Below, piece after piece: positions 28,208 through 37,666 of a stretch of 64,000 nucleotides of DNA. The DNA is from Microbulbifer hydrolyticus. Lineage in GTDB: Bacteria > Pseudomonadota > Gammaproteobacteria > Pseudomonadales > Cellvibrionaceae. The DNA lies in contig NZ_CP047491.1 in NCBI RefSeq assembly GCF_009931115.1, forward strand, positions 558,001-622,000, read 5' to 3'. The notes beneath the pieces were generated by a model. It worked only from the letters and a program-made list of their open reading frames with translations, did no database searches and was not told the DNA's origin. Within the stretch, counting starts at the first letter, position 1; each line of letters starts with the position of its first letter. Position numbers and translations under genes: made by a program.

Positions 28208-28457
28208 GTTATTGGGATTGAGATCGCTTAAGCTTGGACTCTTGGCCATAGTCCGCGGTTATTGGTGTACGAGCTCAATCCATTGTGCGCCTGTTGCCGG
28301 AGCCCCTGTCGTCCTTCCGGCGCGCCCGTCAAGGCGCAAAAGTAGGCGATTTTACGGCTAAAAAATGAGCGTTTCCAGCGATTGCGCCGCAGCGCTGGAA
28401 GTGAATGTGGAGTCAGTTATTGACCCGGCGACCGCCGGAAAAATCAGGAGAAAAGTG

Positions 28458-28976
28458 ATGAGAAAATTATTCTTGCTGCTCGCCATGGTGGCGATTGTTG
28501 TACCGGCCTATGCGCTGGAGGTAGGGGATAAGGCCCCGGATTTCTCCCTTCAGGGAACCGATGGCAAAACCTACACCCTGTCTGACTTCAATGGCAAGCA
28601 GGCCGTGGTTATCGCCTGGTATCCCAAGGCCTTTACCAAAGGGTGTACCATCGAGTGCAAGTCACTTGCGGAAAACGGTCACCTCATCCGCGAGTATGAC
28701 GTTACCTACTTTATGGCGAGTACCGACGAGGTGGAGGACAACACCAAATTTGCCGAAGAGCAGAAGGCCGACTTCCCTCTGCTAAGTGATCCCAGTGGTG
28801 AGGTTGCAGAGGCTTACGATGTGAAAATGCCGGTGCTGAATATGGCCAAACGTGTGACCATCTATATTGGTAAAGACGGGACAGTGCTGAAGATCGACCG
28901 GGATATCAAGCCCGCGACCAGTGCCCAGGATATGGCGAGCACCCTGGGGGAACTGGGGGTTGCCAAAAAGGGGTAG
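28458..28976 (+). CDS. exported peroxiredoxin (BCP/PrxQ type)
   Basis: 172 residues with a cleavable signal (residues 1-17, ending AYA). The thioredoxin-like fold begins [22 protein letters not shown]. The peroxidatic Cys 63 and resolving Cys 67 form the C-x-x-x-C of the atypical two-Cys PrxQ/BCP class. An ordinary Bcp is cytoplasmic; here export would place it in the periplasm, reducing hydroperoxides with a periplasmic thiol donor not found nearby. ATG 28458 has CAGGAG upstream; upstream in-frame ATG 28365 is unlikely. Confidence 0.88.
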   Translation: MRKLFLLLAMVAIVVPAYALEVGDKAPDFSLQGTDGKTYTLSDFNGKQAVVIAWYPKAFTKGCTIECKSLAENGHLIREYDVTYFMASTDEVEDNTKFAEEQKADFPLLSDPSGEVAEAYDVKMPVLNMAKRVTIYIGKDGTVLKIDRDIKPATSAQDMASTLGELGVAKKG

Positions 28977-29012
28977 CAAGAAAAACGAGAAAGGGTTGAG
29001 TCGAGTACTTTC

Positions 29013-29037
29013 CAAAAAAAAGGCCGCAATTGCGGCC
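29013..29037 (-). terminator. minus-strand terminator of the YggN-like gene
   Basis: A perfect 16-bp palindrome GGCCGCAATTGCGGCC (29022-29037). Read on the minus strand it is followed by eight T residues (29014-29021). It may also slow plus-strand transcripts from the peroxiredoxin gene. Confidence 0.85.
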
Positions 29038-29085
29038 GAACTTTCTGGGGGTAATTCTGGTCAACGCAATCGCGTTTCGCGTCAG

Positions 29086-29883
29086 TTATTTACTTCTACT
29101 ATTTACTTCTACAAGGTCAAGCCCCTGCAATTCCGGGATGGCCTTGTGAACGTCTTTTTCGAGAGTATCCAGTTCTGACAGCTGGTTGCACAGGGCGCTT
29201 GCCCTGGCTTCCAGCCGTTCCGCTTTTTCTTCCACGGCCTTTTCGGCGGCTTCTGCAGCAATTTCGGCATCCCGCTCGATACTCGCTCCACCGGTAAATA
29301 CCGCTTTCATCGCGTGCCACGCGATCGCGCCAGCTGACTTTTTGGCGAGCGCCTCTATCTGTGGTTCAAGCTCTCTTTCAAACGTATCGCCCATGGCATG
29401 TTCCATCCATGATCCGCCAAAGGTGTATACATCACCCGGCTGCTGGATTTCGGCCAGCAACTTCGTGCGTAGTGCCTCTGAAGATGCGAGAAACTCCTGG
29501 GTATCCGGGTCTTCGGCACCAGCCAGGGTTGCCAGAGCGATACCCACTCCATCCAGTGCGATATCCATTGCTTCGGCGGAGATCAGCGTTACGTCCCGGC
29601 CAGCACTGTGCAGCCCCTGTTGATAGGACAGCATCAGTGCCTGCTGTTGTTCGTCGAGGATCAGCCCCTCATCCCCAACGGCAAGCTGGTCGGGGGCATG
29701 GTAGGCAAAAAGCGGCGCGCTGCTCTCGCTGTCGCGGCTTTCAATAAAGCCGGGGCCCACGGTGACCTGGTGATGAAGGTCGAGAGAGCAGTGGGTACCG
29801 TTCCCCGACTCGAGGTTGAGGGATTCGCCGTGTGCCGCCGAGGTCGTCATTACTGCGAGAGCGATGGGGATTAAGGATTTCAT
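29086..29883 (-). CDS. DUF2884 (YggN-like) exported protein
   Basis: 265 residues. Signal peptide at residues 1-18 (ending AHG). The pattern THCSLDLHHQVTVGPGFI, a repeated-strand region, ALMLSYQQGL, and a long C-terminal helical part with HAMGDTFERELEPQIEAL and Ala/Glu-rich helices (about 200-245) resembles E. coli YggN and the DUF2884 family. No function is established. ATG 29883 is the first codon giving a normal signal peptide. Two Cys (near residues 27 and 240) are positioned as in YggN and may form a disulfide. Confidence 0.7.
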   Translation of the reverse strand: MKSLIPIALAVMTTSAAHGESLNLESGNGTHCSLDLHHQVTVGPGFIESRDSESSAPLFAYHAPDQLAVGDEGLILDEQQQALMLSYQQGLHSAGRDVTLISAEAMDIALDGVGIALATLAGAEDPDTQEFLASSEALRTKLLAEIQQPGDVYTFGGSWMEHAMGDTFERELEPQIEALAKKSAGAIAWHAMKAVFTGGASIERDAEIAAEAAEKAVEEKAERLEARASALCNQLSELDTLEKDVHKAIPELQGLDLVEVNSRSK

Positions 29884-29911
29884 CGAGTGTTCCGTTTTCA
29901 CTGGTTTGTAG

Positions 29912-30118
29912 TTACGACGATGGCACTGCACCGAATGGATGCATCGGGCTTGAAAAAAAGTTTGGCATGTATATTGCTCCACAGAAAAGTAACACACAGA
30001 ACATTACAGACTCTTGCGGTCGCAGGTCCCGCGTCCCGCTCAGCATAAAGATGTAATAGGCCACAGCAAATACGGCCAAGCAGTATCTGAAAGAACCCGT
30101 TAACACCGATGTTTTCAA
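29912..30118 (-). CDS. possible small two-helix membrane protein
   Basis: A 68-residue frame with a TTG start, two hydrophobic segments (about 8-27 and 38-54) and a short charged loop between. It lies 28 bases upstream of the YggN-like gene on the same strand. The start lacks a well-spaced ribosome site, so it may be chance. Apart from this frame the 325-base gap 29884-30208 shows nothing I can name. Confidence 0.25.
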   Translation of the reverse strand: MKTSVLTGSFRYCLAVFAVAYYIFMLSGTRDLRPQESVMFCVLLFCGAIYMPNFFSSPMHPFGAVPSS

Positions 30119-30208
30119 ACCCTGCGCACTACCAATGTGCGGGCTACGGGAAGCTTTTGCCTAAAGAAAATCACGATTCTGACAATTGTTCAATGAGAGG
30201 GCTGGCTA

Positions 30209-32746
30209 ATGAAGCGGAAGTATCTGAGTAGTGCGGTAGTGGCAATCATCACCAGCGGTGCGGTGGCACCGGTACAGCCGGTGTTTGCGGAAGAACTTGA
30301 GGAAGTGGCTGTCACGGGGGTTCGGGGGAAGCCGCGTTCGGTATCGGATTCTCCGGTACCGGTGGATGTATTTGGTAGCGAGGCCCTGCAATCGGTGTCC
30401 TTTACCGATACCAACGACATAATGAAGACGCTGGTGCCTTCCTATAACGTGACGCGCCAACCGATCAGCGACGGCGGCACATTTATTCGTCCGGCCCAAT
30501 TGCGGGGCATGCCTACGGATAAAACCCTGGTACTGGTTAACTCCAAGCGCCGCCATCGCGCGGCGCTGGTGCAAATTGGCGGCTCCGGTACCCAGGGACC
30601 GGACATTGCCACCATCCCGAGCTCTGCGCTGAAGTCTGTGGAGGTTCTGCGCGATGGCGCAGCGGCGCAATATGGTTCTGACGCCATTGCCGGGGTAATC
30701 AACTTTATCCTGAAAGATAATCCAGACGGCGGTTCCTTCAGTGTGCAAGCCGGTGAGTACTCGGAAGGTGACGGCTTCCAGACGACGGCCACCGGTAATG
30801 TGGGTATGCCCATCGGCGAAGACGGTTTCTTCAGCCTCTCCGGTGAGATGTCCCAATCAGACTTTACCTCGCGCTCAGAGCAGTACTGTGAAGACTGGTT
30901 CTGCCTGGCTGATCAGGATCCTGAGTTCATCGAGGCCGCGAAAAATGCTTCCCTGGAGGGCGATGTTGTACAGCCCTGGGGGCGACCCAATTCGGAAGGT
31001 GCGCGACTCTTCTTTAATGCAGGCTATGATCTCGGCGATGGAAAAGAGCTCTACGCATTTGGTAATTATTCAGAAAGTGAAGCGGATGGTAGTTTCTACT
31101 ATCGCTACCCGGGTAATGGCACCATTGAGGACCTGCGAGAGGAAGATGGCTCCATTTACAGCCCGCTGGAAAAATTCCCGGGCGGCTTTACACCGCGCTT
31201 TTTCGGTGAGGTGACCGACTACTCGCTGGTGAGTGGCCTGAAAGGCGAGCTGCTTTCGGGCATGCTGTACGACTTTAGTGCACGCTATGGATACAGCGAA
31301 GTCGCCTATACCCTGAAAAATACTGTCAATCCGTCAATGGGGCCCGATAGCCCAACCTCGTTCAAGCCTGGCACACTGGCCAACGAAGAGATTCAGTTGC
31401 AGGCCGATTTCTCCAAAGAACTCGATTGGGGTATGGCCGCTCCAGTGGTTGCCGCTTTCGGCCTGAGTTATATGGACGAATCCTATGACCTGGCCGGTGG
31501 CGATGAAGCTTCCTATGCGGCCGGTCCCTACGCGACGCAGGATCCCTGGGCGTTCTGTGACGGCGACATCCCCACCGCTGCAGGTCTGGCGGTGATCGCG
31601 GGTGGTTCTACCCTGAATTGTGCCGATGAAAATGATCCAATCTATACCGTTGTTGGCGTTGGCTCTAACGGATTCCCTGGGTACTCGCCGGAATATTCTG
31701 GCAGCTATTCTCGCGACTCCTACGCGGTATACGGTGACCTGAGTAGCGATGTAACTGACCGGCTATTTCTACAGGCGGCGATCCGCTACGAAGATTATTC
31801 CGATTTTGATGCCGAACTGGTGGGCAAGCTCGCCATGCAATACGATCTGACAGAAAATATCGGTCTTCGCTCGTCGATTGGTACCGGTTTCCGTGCACCA
31901 ACTCCGGGCCAGCAGGGCACCACAAACGTATCCACGCGGCTACCTAATGGCTTCCCGGTTGCCACCGGCTTGTTCCCCGCCAGCAGTTCTGTTGCACAGG
32001 CACTGGGTGCCGATGCACTGAAACCGGAAACCTCTACCAACTTTACCTTTGGCTTTACCGCCGATTTCGATGCCCTTTCGATGACGGTGGACTTCTATCG
32101 TATTGATGTTGACGATCGCACCTATGCAATCTCAACCCTGGACGTATCTGCGGATAGCTCGACTGGTAGCGCCTATGGCAACTACCTCGCTCTGGTTGAC
32201 GCCGGCGTTGTCGGTGCGGAATCCATCGGTGGGGTTTTCTACTTTACCAATGCGTTCGATACCCGCACCCAGGGCGTGGATGTAGTTGCCACCTATCCAC
32301 TCAGCTGGTCCGATACCAGTGTGACCAACCTTACCGCCTCGTTTAACTACAACAAGTCGGAATTTGCCTCTGACCCCAGCGAGTATCTCAACGAAGAAGA
32401 TGAGTTTGACTTTGAAAACTTCCAGCCGAAACTGCGTGGCGCAGTGACTGCAATGCACGATGTTGGACCGCTGTCCCTGATGGCGCGGGCCAATTGGTAT
32501 GGCAGCTATGAGAACTTCCAGGCGGGTAACGTTCAGGAATACGACCCGTTGGTTCAGGTCGATCTGGAAGGGCGTTACAACATTACCGAGATGACCAATG
32601 TGAGTGTCGGTGGACGCAATGTCTTCGACAAGTACCCGGAAAAAGACCAGCTAGGTGACTACTGTTGTGGTGCGATATACGCGTCGGACACGGTAGTCGA
32701 CTGGCAGGGTAGCTTCTACTACATGAGCCTGAATCACAATTTCTAA
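30209..32746 (+). CDS. TonB-dependent outer-membrane receptor
   Basis: 845 residues. Signal peptide to about 27, then a TonB-box-like EEVAVTGVRG. The plug (about 40-165) contains RPAQLRGMPTDKTLVLVNSKRRHRAALV and VEVLRDGAAAQYGSDAIAGVINFIL, and the beta-barrel ends in FYYMSLNHNF with the terminal aromatic residue. The plug motif with LRG and GSDAIAGVIN is common in the BtuB-like/oar-free receptor class used for many ligands. The nearest genes (convergent) are an exported aminotransferase and a permease, so a nitrogenous or organosulfur ligand is possible, but this is inference. ATG 30209 follows GAGAGG. Confidence 0.92.
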   Translation: MKRKYLSSAVVAIITSGAVAPVQPVFAEELEEVAVTGVRGKPRSVSDSPVPVDVFGSEALQSVSFTDTNDIMKTLVPSYNVTRQPISDGGTFIRPAQLRGMPTDKTLVLVNSKRRHRAALVQIGGSGTQGPDIATIPSSALKSVEVLRDGAAAQYGSDAIAGVINFILKDNPDGGSFSVQAGEYSEGDGFQTTATGNVGMPIGEDGFFSLSGEMSQSDFTSRSEQYCEDWFCLADQDPEFIEAAKNASLEGDVVQPWGRPNSEGARLFFNAGYDLGDGKELYAFGNYSESEADGSFYYRYPGNGTIEDLREEDGSIYSPLEKFPGGFTPRFFGEVTDYSLVSGLKGELLSGMLYDFSARYGYSEVAYTLKNTVNPSMGPDSPTSFKPGTLANEEIQLQADFSKELDWGMAAPVVAAFGLSYMDESYDLAGGDEASYAAGPYATQDPWAFCDGDIPTAAGLAVIAGGSTLNCADENDPIYTVVGVGSNGFPGYSPEYSGSYSRDSYAVYGDLSSDVTDRLFLQAAIRYEDYSDFDAELVGKLAMQYDLTENIGLRSSIGTGFRAPTPGQQGTTNVSTRLPNGFPVATGLFPASSSVAQALGADALKPETSTNFTFGFTADFDALSMTVDFYRIDVDDRTYAISTLDVSADSSTGSAYGNYLALVDAGVVGAESIGGVFYFTNAFDTRTQGVDVVATYPLSWSDTSVTNLTASFNYNKSEFASDPSEYLNEEDEFDFENFQPKLRGAVTAMHDVGPLSLMARANWYGSYENFQAGNVQEYDPLVQVDLEGRYNITEMTNVSVGGRNVFDKYPEKDQLGDYCCGAIYASDTVVDWQGSFYYMSLNHNF

Positions 32747-32771
32747 ATAGCAGTGTCTTCTGCAAGTTTGG

Positions 32772-32796
32772 ATCCCCGCTTCGGCGGGGATTTTTT
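32772..32796 (+). terminator. intrinsic terminator after second TonB-dependent receptor
   Basis: ATCCCCGC (32772-32779), TTCG tetraloop, GCGGGGAT (32784-32791), then a T-run. Confidence 0.92.
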
Positions 32797-32897
32797 ATGC
32801 CCTGATGAAACGTGAACCAGTGCGAGCCGGAACGGCAGTCACAAAAAAGGCCAGCGAATGCTGGCCAGTGGAGCGACTGCAAATTTGGCGTTGTGAA

Positions 32898-34046
32898 TCA
32901 GCTCATACGGTGCAGTACCTTGGGTAGTGCCGAGGTATACTGCTGTACGTCTTCGATATACCCCATACTGACACGAGACCAGTTGGTGTAGTCCCGGTAA
33001 ATGCCGCGGATAAGTACATTTTCTTTTGCCATCTCCTCACGGAAGGTCTCTGCGTTCAGGTCTCCCAGATTCACGAACATGAAGTTGGTGACGGAGGGCA
33101 ACGCCGTCAGGCCGTTTTCCTTCACTGCGGCGCTGACCATTTCTCTAGCCTCTTTCACTTTGGCGCGAGAGTAGTCCATAAACGTGTGATCTTCATAGCT
33201 CGCGATGGCGGCAGCCAGGCCTGCCTGATTCAGTCCATACCAGCCGATACCAAAGCGCTCCATTTCCGCGATTTTTTCTGGCTGGGCAATCAGGTAGCCC
33301 ACACGCATGCCGGCGAGGCCGTAAATCTTGGAAAAGGTGCGCGCGACGATGACGTCGTGTCCCTGTTTGATCAGTGGGATAACGGTGTTGGCATCGCTGT
33401 TATCGGTCAGCTCGTTGTACGCTTCGTCGGCGAGTACCGTGCACTTTTTAGAAGCCTTGATGCAGAAGTTTCGCATCGCCACAGGATCTATCAGCATCCC
33501 TGTCGGGTTATTCGGGTTGGTGACCTGGACCATGGAGATTGAGTCGTCGATCGCCGCGTACATGGCGTCGAGGTCGATAGCGAGTGATTCCAGCTTGGGA
33601 AGCCTTTTGATCTCGCCGATATCCTGAATTTCCACTACCCGTGCTGTAGTGTCCCAGAAAAGGTCCGGTCCGAGGATGCTGCCTTTTCGCCCTGCGACAA
33701 TGGCTGCTGCGACCAGGCCGGCGCTACTGCCGCTACCGAGGGCGATGTGATCCGGGGTCAGTCCGTGGCGCTCTGCAATCATGGTCTTGAGGCGCATGAC
33801 GCTGTCGTAAACGTAGTAAGCACCCTTCTGGCTGGCTTCCATCATGGCTTTCAGCGCTGCGGGGCTAGGGCCATAGGGGTTTTCATTGGCGTTTAGCTTT
33901 GCCACACCTGGCGGCGGGCCATAGAGCGGAGTAGGACGGGATATCTCCTTTGCCGACGCGCTGCTGGCAAGCCCGCTTATGCTGGCTGCCGAGAAGGCCG
34001 CAGTGGTGCCCTGTAAAAACATCCGCCTGCTCAGTGATTTGTTCAT
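32898..34046 (-). CDS. Tat-exported PLP aminotransferase (HisC-like fold)
   Basis: 382 residues. The N-terminus SRRMFLQGTTAAFSAASISGL is a twin-arginine signal with a predicted cleavage near ASA (about residue 32). The mature part is a fold-type I aminotransferase: KLNANENPYGPSP, TNPNNPTG, DEAYNEL and the PLP lysine in TFSKIYGLAG (Lys 240). It resembles histidinol-phosphate aminotransferases, but no his genes are near. Tat export would carry it folded with PLP into the periplasm, unusual for an aminotransferase. ATG 34046 follows GGGGAGAG. It lies 52 bases behind a TauE/SafE permease gene, with a palindromic hairpin between. Confidence 0.85.
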   Translation of the reverse strand: MNKSLSRRMFLQGTTAAFSAASISGLASSASAKEISRPTPLYGPPPGVAKLNANENPYGPSPAALKAMMEASQKGAYYVYDSVMRLKTMIAERHGLTPDHIALGSGSSAGLVAAAIVAGRKGSILGPDLFWDTTARVVEIQDIGEIKRLPKLESLAIDLDAMYAAIDDSISMVQVTNPNNPTGMLIDPVAMRNFCIKASKKCTVLADEAYNELTDNSDANTVIPLIKQGHDVIVARTFSKIYGLAGMRVGYLIAQPEKIAEMERFGIGWYGLNQAGLAAAIASYEDHTFMDYSRAKVKEAREMVSAAVKENGLTALPSVTNFMFVNLGDLNAETFREEMAKENVLIRGIYRDYTNWSRVSMGYIEDVQQYTSALPKVLHRMS

Positions 34047-34078
34047 TATTTTACTCTCCCCGTTGGTGTGTCGTTTTT

Positions 34079-34097
34079 CAGTTCGGTAACCGAACTG
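34079..34097. other. perfect hairpin between permease and aminotransferase genes
   Basis: CAGTTCGGT (34079-34087), one A, ACCGAACTG (34089-34097). It starts right after the permease stop codon and has no T-run on the minus strand, so it is more likely an mRNA stability element or an operator than a terminator. Confidence 0.5.
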
Positions 34098-34098
34098 A

Positions 34099-34917
34099 TT
34101 AAGCCTTGGCGAACATCGCCAGAGATACCACTATCAGGTACACCCCAAACAGTCGTTTAAGGTGTAGCTCATTCATGCTGTGCGCCCAGCGGGCGCCTAT
34201 CGGTGCGGAAATGATGGAAAAGACGGAAATCGCGACCAGTGCGGGGATATTTATGTATCCGATGGATCCCATGGGCAGATCTGGTGCACCAAGCCCCATA
34301 ATGAGGAATCCGATGGCGCCAGGAAGCCCGATAAGGAAGCCAATGCCCGATGCTGTTGCTACCGCCTGGTGTGCCGGCCGGTTGCACAGCACCATCGTCA
34401 TCACTGTAATGGTGCCGCCACCAATGCCGAGCAGGGAAGAAAATCCGCCGAGAAAACTGGCGAGTCCTGCGCGTGCAAAACCGGTAGGCATCTCCAGCTT
34501 CCCTTTCAGGCCATCAAACAGGTGGGGGAAGAGGAAATAGACTGAATACAGCAGAACACCTGCAGCGAATACATGCACCAGGCTTTTACTGTCGGTAAAT
34601 GACGCTATGTACAGGCCGGCTCCCACGCCCAGTACGATCCATATCGACCAGTCACGCAATACTTTAAAATCCACTGCACCTCGTCTGTGGTGCGCCTGCA
34701 CCGAGCGTGCTGACGAAACCACAATAGAGGCGAGCGATGTGCCCACCGCAACGCGCATCATTTCATCTGACGCGCTATGCAGGAACGGGAATACCGCCAG
34801 CAACGCAGGTACCACGACAAACCCCCCCCCGTTACCGAAAAGGCCTGCGGTAATTCCGGCTATCAGGCCCGCGGCGCAGAGCAGCAGGATAAAAAGAGAA
34901 ACTTCCTCAAAGCTCAT
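34099..34917 (-). CDS. TauE/SafE-family membrane permease
   Basis: 272 residues with about eight hydrophobic segments in two related halves. The signature GxxxGLFGxGGGFVVVPALL in the first half is mirrored by GGFSSLLGIGGGTITVMTM in the second. The family exports organosulfur or sulfite anions, and related members move other small organic anions. Here it is probably cotranscribed with the exported aminotransferase, so a 2-oxo acid or amino-acid-derived anion is as plausible a substrate as sulfite. ATG 34917 is divergent from the metalloprotease gene at 35198 across 280 bases. Confidence 0.85.
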   Translation of the reverse strand: MSFEEVSLFILLLCAAGLIAGITAGLFGNGGGFVVVPALLAVFPFLHSASDEMMRVAVGTSLASIVVSSARSVQAHHRRGAVDFKVLRDWSIWIVLGVGAGLYIASFTDSKSLVHVFAAGVLLYSVYFLFPHLFDGLKGKLEMPTGFARAGLASFLGGFSSLLGIGGGTITVMTMVLCNRPAHQAVATASGIGFLIGLPGAIGFLIMGLGAPDLPMGSIGYINIPALVAISVFSIISAPIGARWAHSMNELHLKRLFGVYLIVVSLAMFAKA

Positions 34918-35197
34918 GGGCTCTCCAAATGCTCTTTAGTGACCATGGATACAAAAGCATTAACCGTGCCAATGGGCGCCTGCTATAGAAAGCTGAGGTG
35001 AGTTGAGGTCTGATGTCGTTAAGCCGAACAAGCCCCTCAAACCCGGGGTGGAAAGGAGATTGATGCGGCGGTAACACGTGGCGGCTATCGACAATCCGAA
35101 CCTGGAGGTTTACGGATGTGCCATCGCTGGTTATCTTCGTCCCGGTATTGATCCATAACGATTTTAACGAACTCGAATAAAGCCCGGCGGGGGAGAC

Positions 35198-37588
35198 ATG
35201 CTCAAAAAGATAATCCTGGTGACGGCGCTGCTCGTCAGTATCGGCACGCATGCCGAGACCATCAGCAAGCTGACTGCAACGATGAACAAGCAGCAGGGGT
35301 TGTTCGACTTCTATTGGGATGAAACCAAGGGCCGCGTATTGCTGCAGGTTGATCAATTTGATCGCGAACTACTGCTCCTCACTGGACTGGCCCAGGGGCT
35401 GGGCTCGAATCCTGTAGGCCTGGATCGCAATCAGGCGGGCGAAAGCCGCGTGGTCAAGTTCGAGCGAGTGGGTAACAAGGTTCTGATACACCAGCTGAAT
35501 CTGGCTTATCGGGCCCAGTCGGAGAACCCGGCGGAGCGGCGCGCGGTCGAAGAAGCCTTTGCGACCTCTGTGCTGTGGGGCTTTGATGTCATTGCGGAAG
35601 AGGGGCGGGGGGTGCTGATTGATTTCACCCCATTCCTGTTGAGCGATCAGCATGGTATTGCCCGAAGCCTCAAAAGCGCCAAACAGGGGAGCTACAGCGT
35701 TGATGCGAGTAAATCCGCAATTTATCTTCCTCGCACCAAGAGCTTTCCCGAGAATACCGAATTTGAGGCGCAGTTGACCTTTGCCGGTAACGAGCCCGGC
35801 AACTATATGAAGGAAGTGGTACCGACGCCGGAGCTGGTTACCCTGCGTCAACATATCTCTCTGGTGGCGTTGCCAGATGACGACTACCAGCCGAGAAAAT
35901 TTCATAGCCGCAGTGGTTATTTCCCGCTCAAATACCGCGACTACGCAACAGCGATTGACCAGCCACTGGATCAGCGGCTGATTTTTCGCCATCGCCTGCA
36001 GAAGAAACCGAACAGTAATGAAGCGGTTGAACCCATCGTGTATTACGTCGATTCCGGCGTACCGGAGCCCGTGCGTAGTGCATTGATCGAAGGGGCCAGC
36101 TGGTGGAATCAGGCATTTGAGGCAGCCGGGTTCGAGAATGCGTTTCAGGTCAAGGTTCTTCCTGAAGATGCCGATCCATTGGATGTACGCTACAACGTGA
36201 TCAACTGGGTACACCGCTCAACACGCGGTTGGTCCTATGGTTATTCGATCTATGACCCGCGCACGGGTGAAATCCTGAAGGGTAATGTAACGCTCGGGTC
36301 TCTGCGTGTTCGACAGGATTTCCTGATCGCGCAGGGCTTGCTGCAGCCATACGGCAACAAGGACGCAGATACGGAAAGGCTCAAAGCGATGGCGCTCGCG
36401 CGTATTCGCCAGCTGTCGGCACATGAGGTGGGGCATACTCTGGGGCTCGCACATAACTTTATTGCCAGCACCGAAGATCGGGCGTCGGTAATGGACTACC
36501 CAGCACCATTGGTTACCCTGAAGGGAAGCGACCTGAAGCTTGGTGAAGCCTATGCCACCGGTATCGGAGGCTGGGACAAACTCGCGATTCGCTACGGGTA
36601 TGGCATTGCCGAGGGAGATGAGTCGGATTACCTCGCGAGTGTGATCGATGAAGCGCAAAAACAGCAATTGCGCTTCATTTCCGATCCGGATTCCCGTGTC
36701 ATCAACAACGCGCATGCGGAGTCACACCTGTGGGACAACGGAGAAGACGTGTTGCAGGAATTTCAGCGTATGGCGGAACTGCGTCGTCACGCGCTGGAAA
36801 ACTTCACCGCGGCCGCAAACCGACCGGACGCGGCCCGCTCCTCGCTGGATGAAACGCTGGTGCCGGTCTACTACGGTCATCGCTACCAGGCGGAAGCCGT
36901 GGGCAAGCTGATCGGCGGGCTGGATTACAACTACCTGTATAACGATGCGAAGGGTGAGAGTTACTCCATGGTACCCCCGGACAGGCAGCAGCAGGCGATT
37001 GATGCGCTGGCGCATACGCTGAATCCGGAGTTTCTGGCCATGCCGGAAAAGGTGTTACAGCTGCTGCCACCGAAGTCCTACGGCTATCGCCGTACCAATG
37101 AGAGCTTCCCCGCATACACTGGCGTCGCCTTTGACGGGATCGCCATGGCGGAGGCGGCCGCCGGCCATACCTTTTCCATTCTGCTCGATCCAGAACGCGC
37201 TGCACGTTTGCAGCAACAGCAGGCGCGTCGCGGCGAGGGGCCGGGGTTCAATACTCTGCTTGCCCAGCTGACAGAGCAGGCACTGGCCAGTAACAAGTAC
37301 GAGGGGCTGGAGGCTGCCATTCACCAGCGAGTAAATCATGTTTACATCCACCAGTTGATGCTGCTGGCTGGCAATAAGAAAGCGCCGGAATCCGCCCGTG
37401 CCCGCGCAAGTTTCGAGCTGGCCAGGTTCCAGCATGCCATTGGTGAGATGAAGCTCTTCGGTGAAGACGCTCACGGCTACAACGCGCACTACTTTTACGA
37501 GGCCAACCGTATTGCTGCGTACATGGCTGGAGACCTGAAGGTGGAGCCGGGAGATATCAAGGGGATGCCGCCTGGGTCACCCATATGA
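35198..37588 (+). CDS. DUF5117/DUF5118-type zinc-dependent metalloprotease
   Basis: 796 residues with a signal peptide (1-19, ending THA). The catalytic site HEVGHTLGLAHNF (His 409, Glu 410, His 413, His 419) is a full HExxHxxGxxH metzincin motif, followed by ASVMDYPAP as Met-turn. The N-terminal strand-rich part (about 25-230) and the segment VDSGVPEPVRSALIEGASWWNQAFEAAGF are typical of the DUF5117 family, whose members are large periplasmic or outer-membrane-associated zinc proteases of uncertain substrate. ATG 35198 follows GGGGGAG. It ends at a shared terminator facing the PKD subtilase gene. Confidence 0.88.
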   Translation: MLKKIILVTALLVSIGTHAETISKLTATMNKQQGLFDFYWDETKGRVLLQVDQFDRELLLLTGLAQGLGSNPVGLDRNQAGESRVVKFERVGNKVLIHQLNLAYRAQSENPAERRAVEEAFATSVLWGFDVIAEEGRGVLIDFTPFLLSDQHGIARSLKSAKQGSYSVDASKSAIYLPRTKSFPENTEFEAQLTFAGNEPGNYMKEVVPTPELVTLRQHISLVALPDDDYQPRKFHSRSGYFPLKYRDYATAIDQPLDQRLIFRHRLQKKPNSNEAVEPIVYYVDSGVPEPVRSALIEGASWWNQAFEAAGFENAFQVKVLPEDADPLDVRYNVINWVHRSTRGWSYGYSIYDPRTGEILKGNVTLGSLRVRQDFLIAQGLLQPYGNKDADTERLKAMALARIRQLSAHEVGHTLGLAHNFIASTEDRASVMDYPAPLVTLKGSDLKLGEAYATGIGGWDKLAIRYGYGIAEGDESDYLASVIDEAQKQQLRFISDPDSRVINNAHAESHLWDNGEDVLQEFQRMAELRRHALENFTAAANRPDAARSSLDETLVPVYYGHRYQAEAVGKLIGGLDYNYLYNDAKGESYSMVPPDRQQQAIDALAHTLNPEFLAMPEKVLQLLPPKSYGYRRTNESFPAYTGVAFDGIAMAEAAAGHTFSILLDPERAARLQQQQARRGEGPGFNTLLAQLTEQALASNKYEGLEAAIHQRVNHVYIHQLMLLAGNKKAPESARARASFELARFQHAIGEMKLFGEDAHGYNAHYFYEANRIAAYMAGDLKVEPGDIKGMPPGSPI

Positions 37589-37616
37589 TCCGTGTCAATT
37601 GGGCCTGAAGAAGCAA

Positions 37617-37643
37617 AAAGGCCGTGCAAATAGCACGGCCTTT
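37617..37643. terminator. bidirectional terminator between metalloprotease and subtilase genes
   Basis: AAAGGCCGTGC (37617-37627), loop AAATA, GCACGGCCTTT (37633-37643). A-rich and T-rich flanks make it functional in both directions between convergent genes. Confidence 0.88.
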
Positions 37644-37666
37644 CTTCATTCCAGGCGGGGAAAAAT

